A stretch of DNA of 44,567 nt from contig NZ_JAEMHL010000020.1 of the NCBI RefSeq assembly GCF_016458305.1, forward strand, positions 1-44,567, read 5' to 3'. Position 1 is the first letter of the stretch, and every line of letters starts with the position of its first letter. The notes under the pieces were generated by a model. It was not told the DNA's origin. It searched no databases and was given only the letters and a program-made list of their open reading frames with translations. The stretch comes from Geomonas anaerohicana (lineage in GTDB: Bacteria > Desulfobacterota > Desulfuromonadia > Geobacterales > Geobacteraceae). Positions 44,541 to 44,567 of this stretch are shown piece after piece. Position numbers and translations under genes: made by a program.

Positions 44541-44567
44541 TCCCTGCGGCGACCTACTCTCCCACAT
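44541..44567 (-). rRNA. 5S rRNA, 3' end (partial, cut by window edge)
   Basis: On the minus strand the last 27 bases read ATGTGGGAGAGTAGGTCGCC and then GCAGGGA. This is the well-known 3' end of bacterial 5S rRNA (GUGGGAGAGUAGGUCGCCGC). The rest of the gene and the 23S/16S genes lie to the right. The exact mature end (44541 or 44542) is uncertain. Confidence 0.9.

Overview
The window looks like chromosomal DNA from a Geobacter-like member of the Desulfuromonadota (Geobacterales, in the Geomonas/Citrifermentans range). This rests on the GC-rich codon use, a periplasmic CxxCH cytochrome, a GSU3473-like small protein, a triple-BON protein, the RtcB/archease pair and typical Geobacter gene pairs. 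The assignment comes from reading gene content, not from a search.

The stretch lies between two rRNA operons that both run leftward. Bases 1-310 hold three tandem -35/-10 pairs on the minus strand with A-rich upstream elements, firing off the left edge as rrn promoters do. The right end (44541-44567) is the 3' end of a 5S rRNA on the minus strand, followed by its terminator at 44496-44529. So the window is close to the complete inter-rrn segment.

Layout. (1) 374-525, a 10/9-bp minisatellite. (2) 596-3479, metY and malQ. (3) 3617-3778, a 53-codon ORF with a promoter placed for leaderless translation. (4) 3842-7861, ftsH and a PilZ - HD hydrolase - Cas6-like run with no CRISPR array. (5) 7940-12074, fba, a DUF4139-type secreted protein, a lipoprotein FKBP and a DUF1015 protein. 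(6) 12264-20194, an envelope/translation operon: pgpH, ybeY, a DgkA-PAP2 fusion, corC-like, lnt, prfB (with programmed frameshift) and an SPOR-NlpC lipoprotein. (7) 20444-23552, eno and rluA-type on plus, pcm on minus. (8) 23553-24344, a gene-poor structured interval. (9) 24345-29853, a BCAM0308-family protein, an S1-domain protein with DUF3820, the GSU3473-like small protein, rtcB-archease, and an HTH/zinc-ribbon regulator with a BON protein. (10) 30079-32722, a polar amino-acid ABC importer whose permease carries a secretory signal and TPR-like domain. (11) 33022-35488, a BioD/DRTGG protein and a PDZ-radical SAM-DUF512 protein. (12) 35756-38965, mutL-miaA-hfq. (13) 39113-40391, a D,D-carboxypeptidase overlapping yjbQ. 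(14) 40411-42413, a two-gene signalling operon. (15) 42730-43059, a monoheme cytochrome. (16) 43096-44357, an L,D-transpeptidase beside an Lpp-like lipoprotein.

How they fit together: most of the block is housekeeping (envelope maintenance, RNA processing and repair, glycolysis, translation termination, mismatch repair). The less ordinary parts are the orphan Cas6/HD/PilZ cassette, the TPR-permease fusion, the DgkA-PAP2 fusion, the Ldt/Lpp-like pair, the two promoters predicted to give leaderless mRNAs, and the structured DNA at 23.9-24.2 kb and downstream of hfq.
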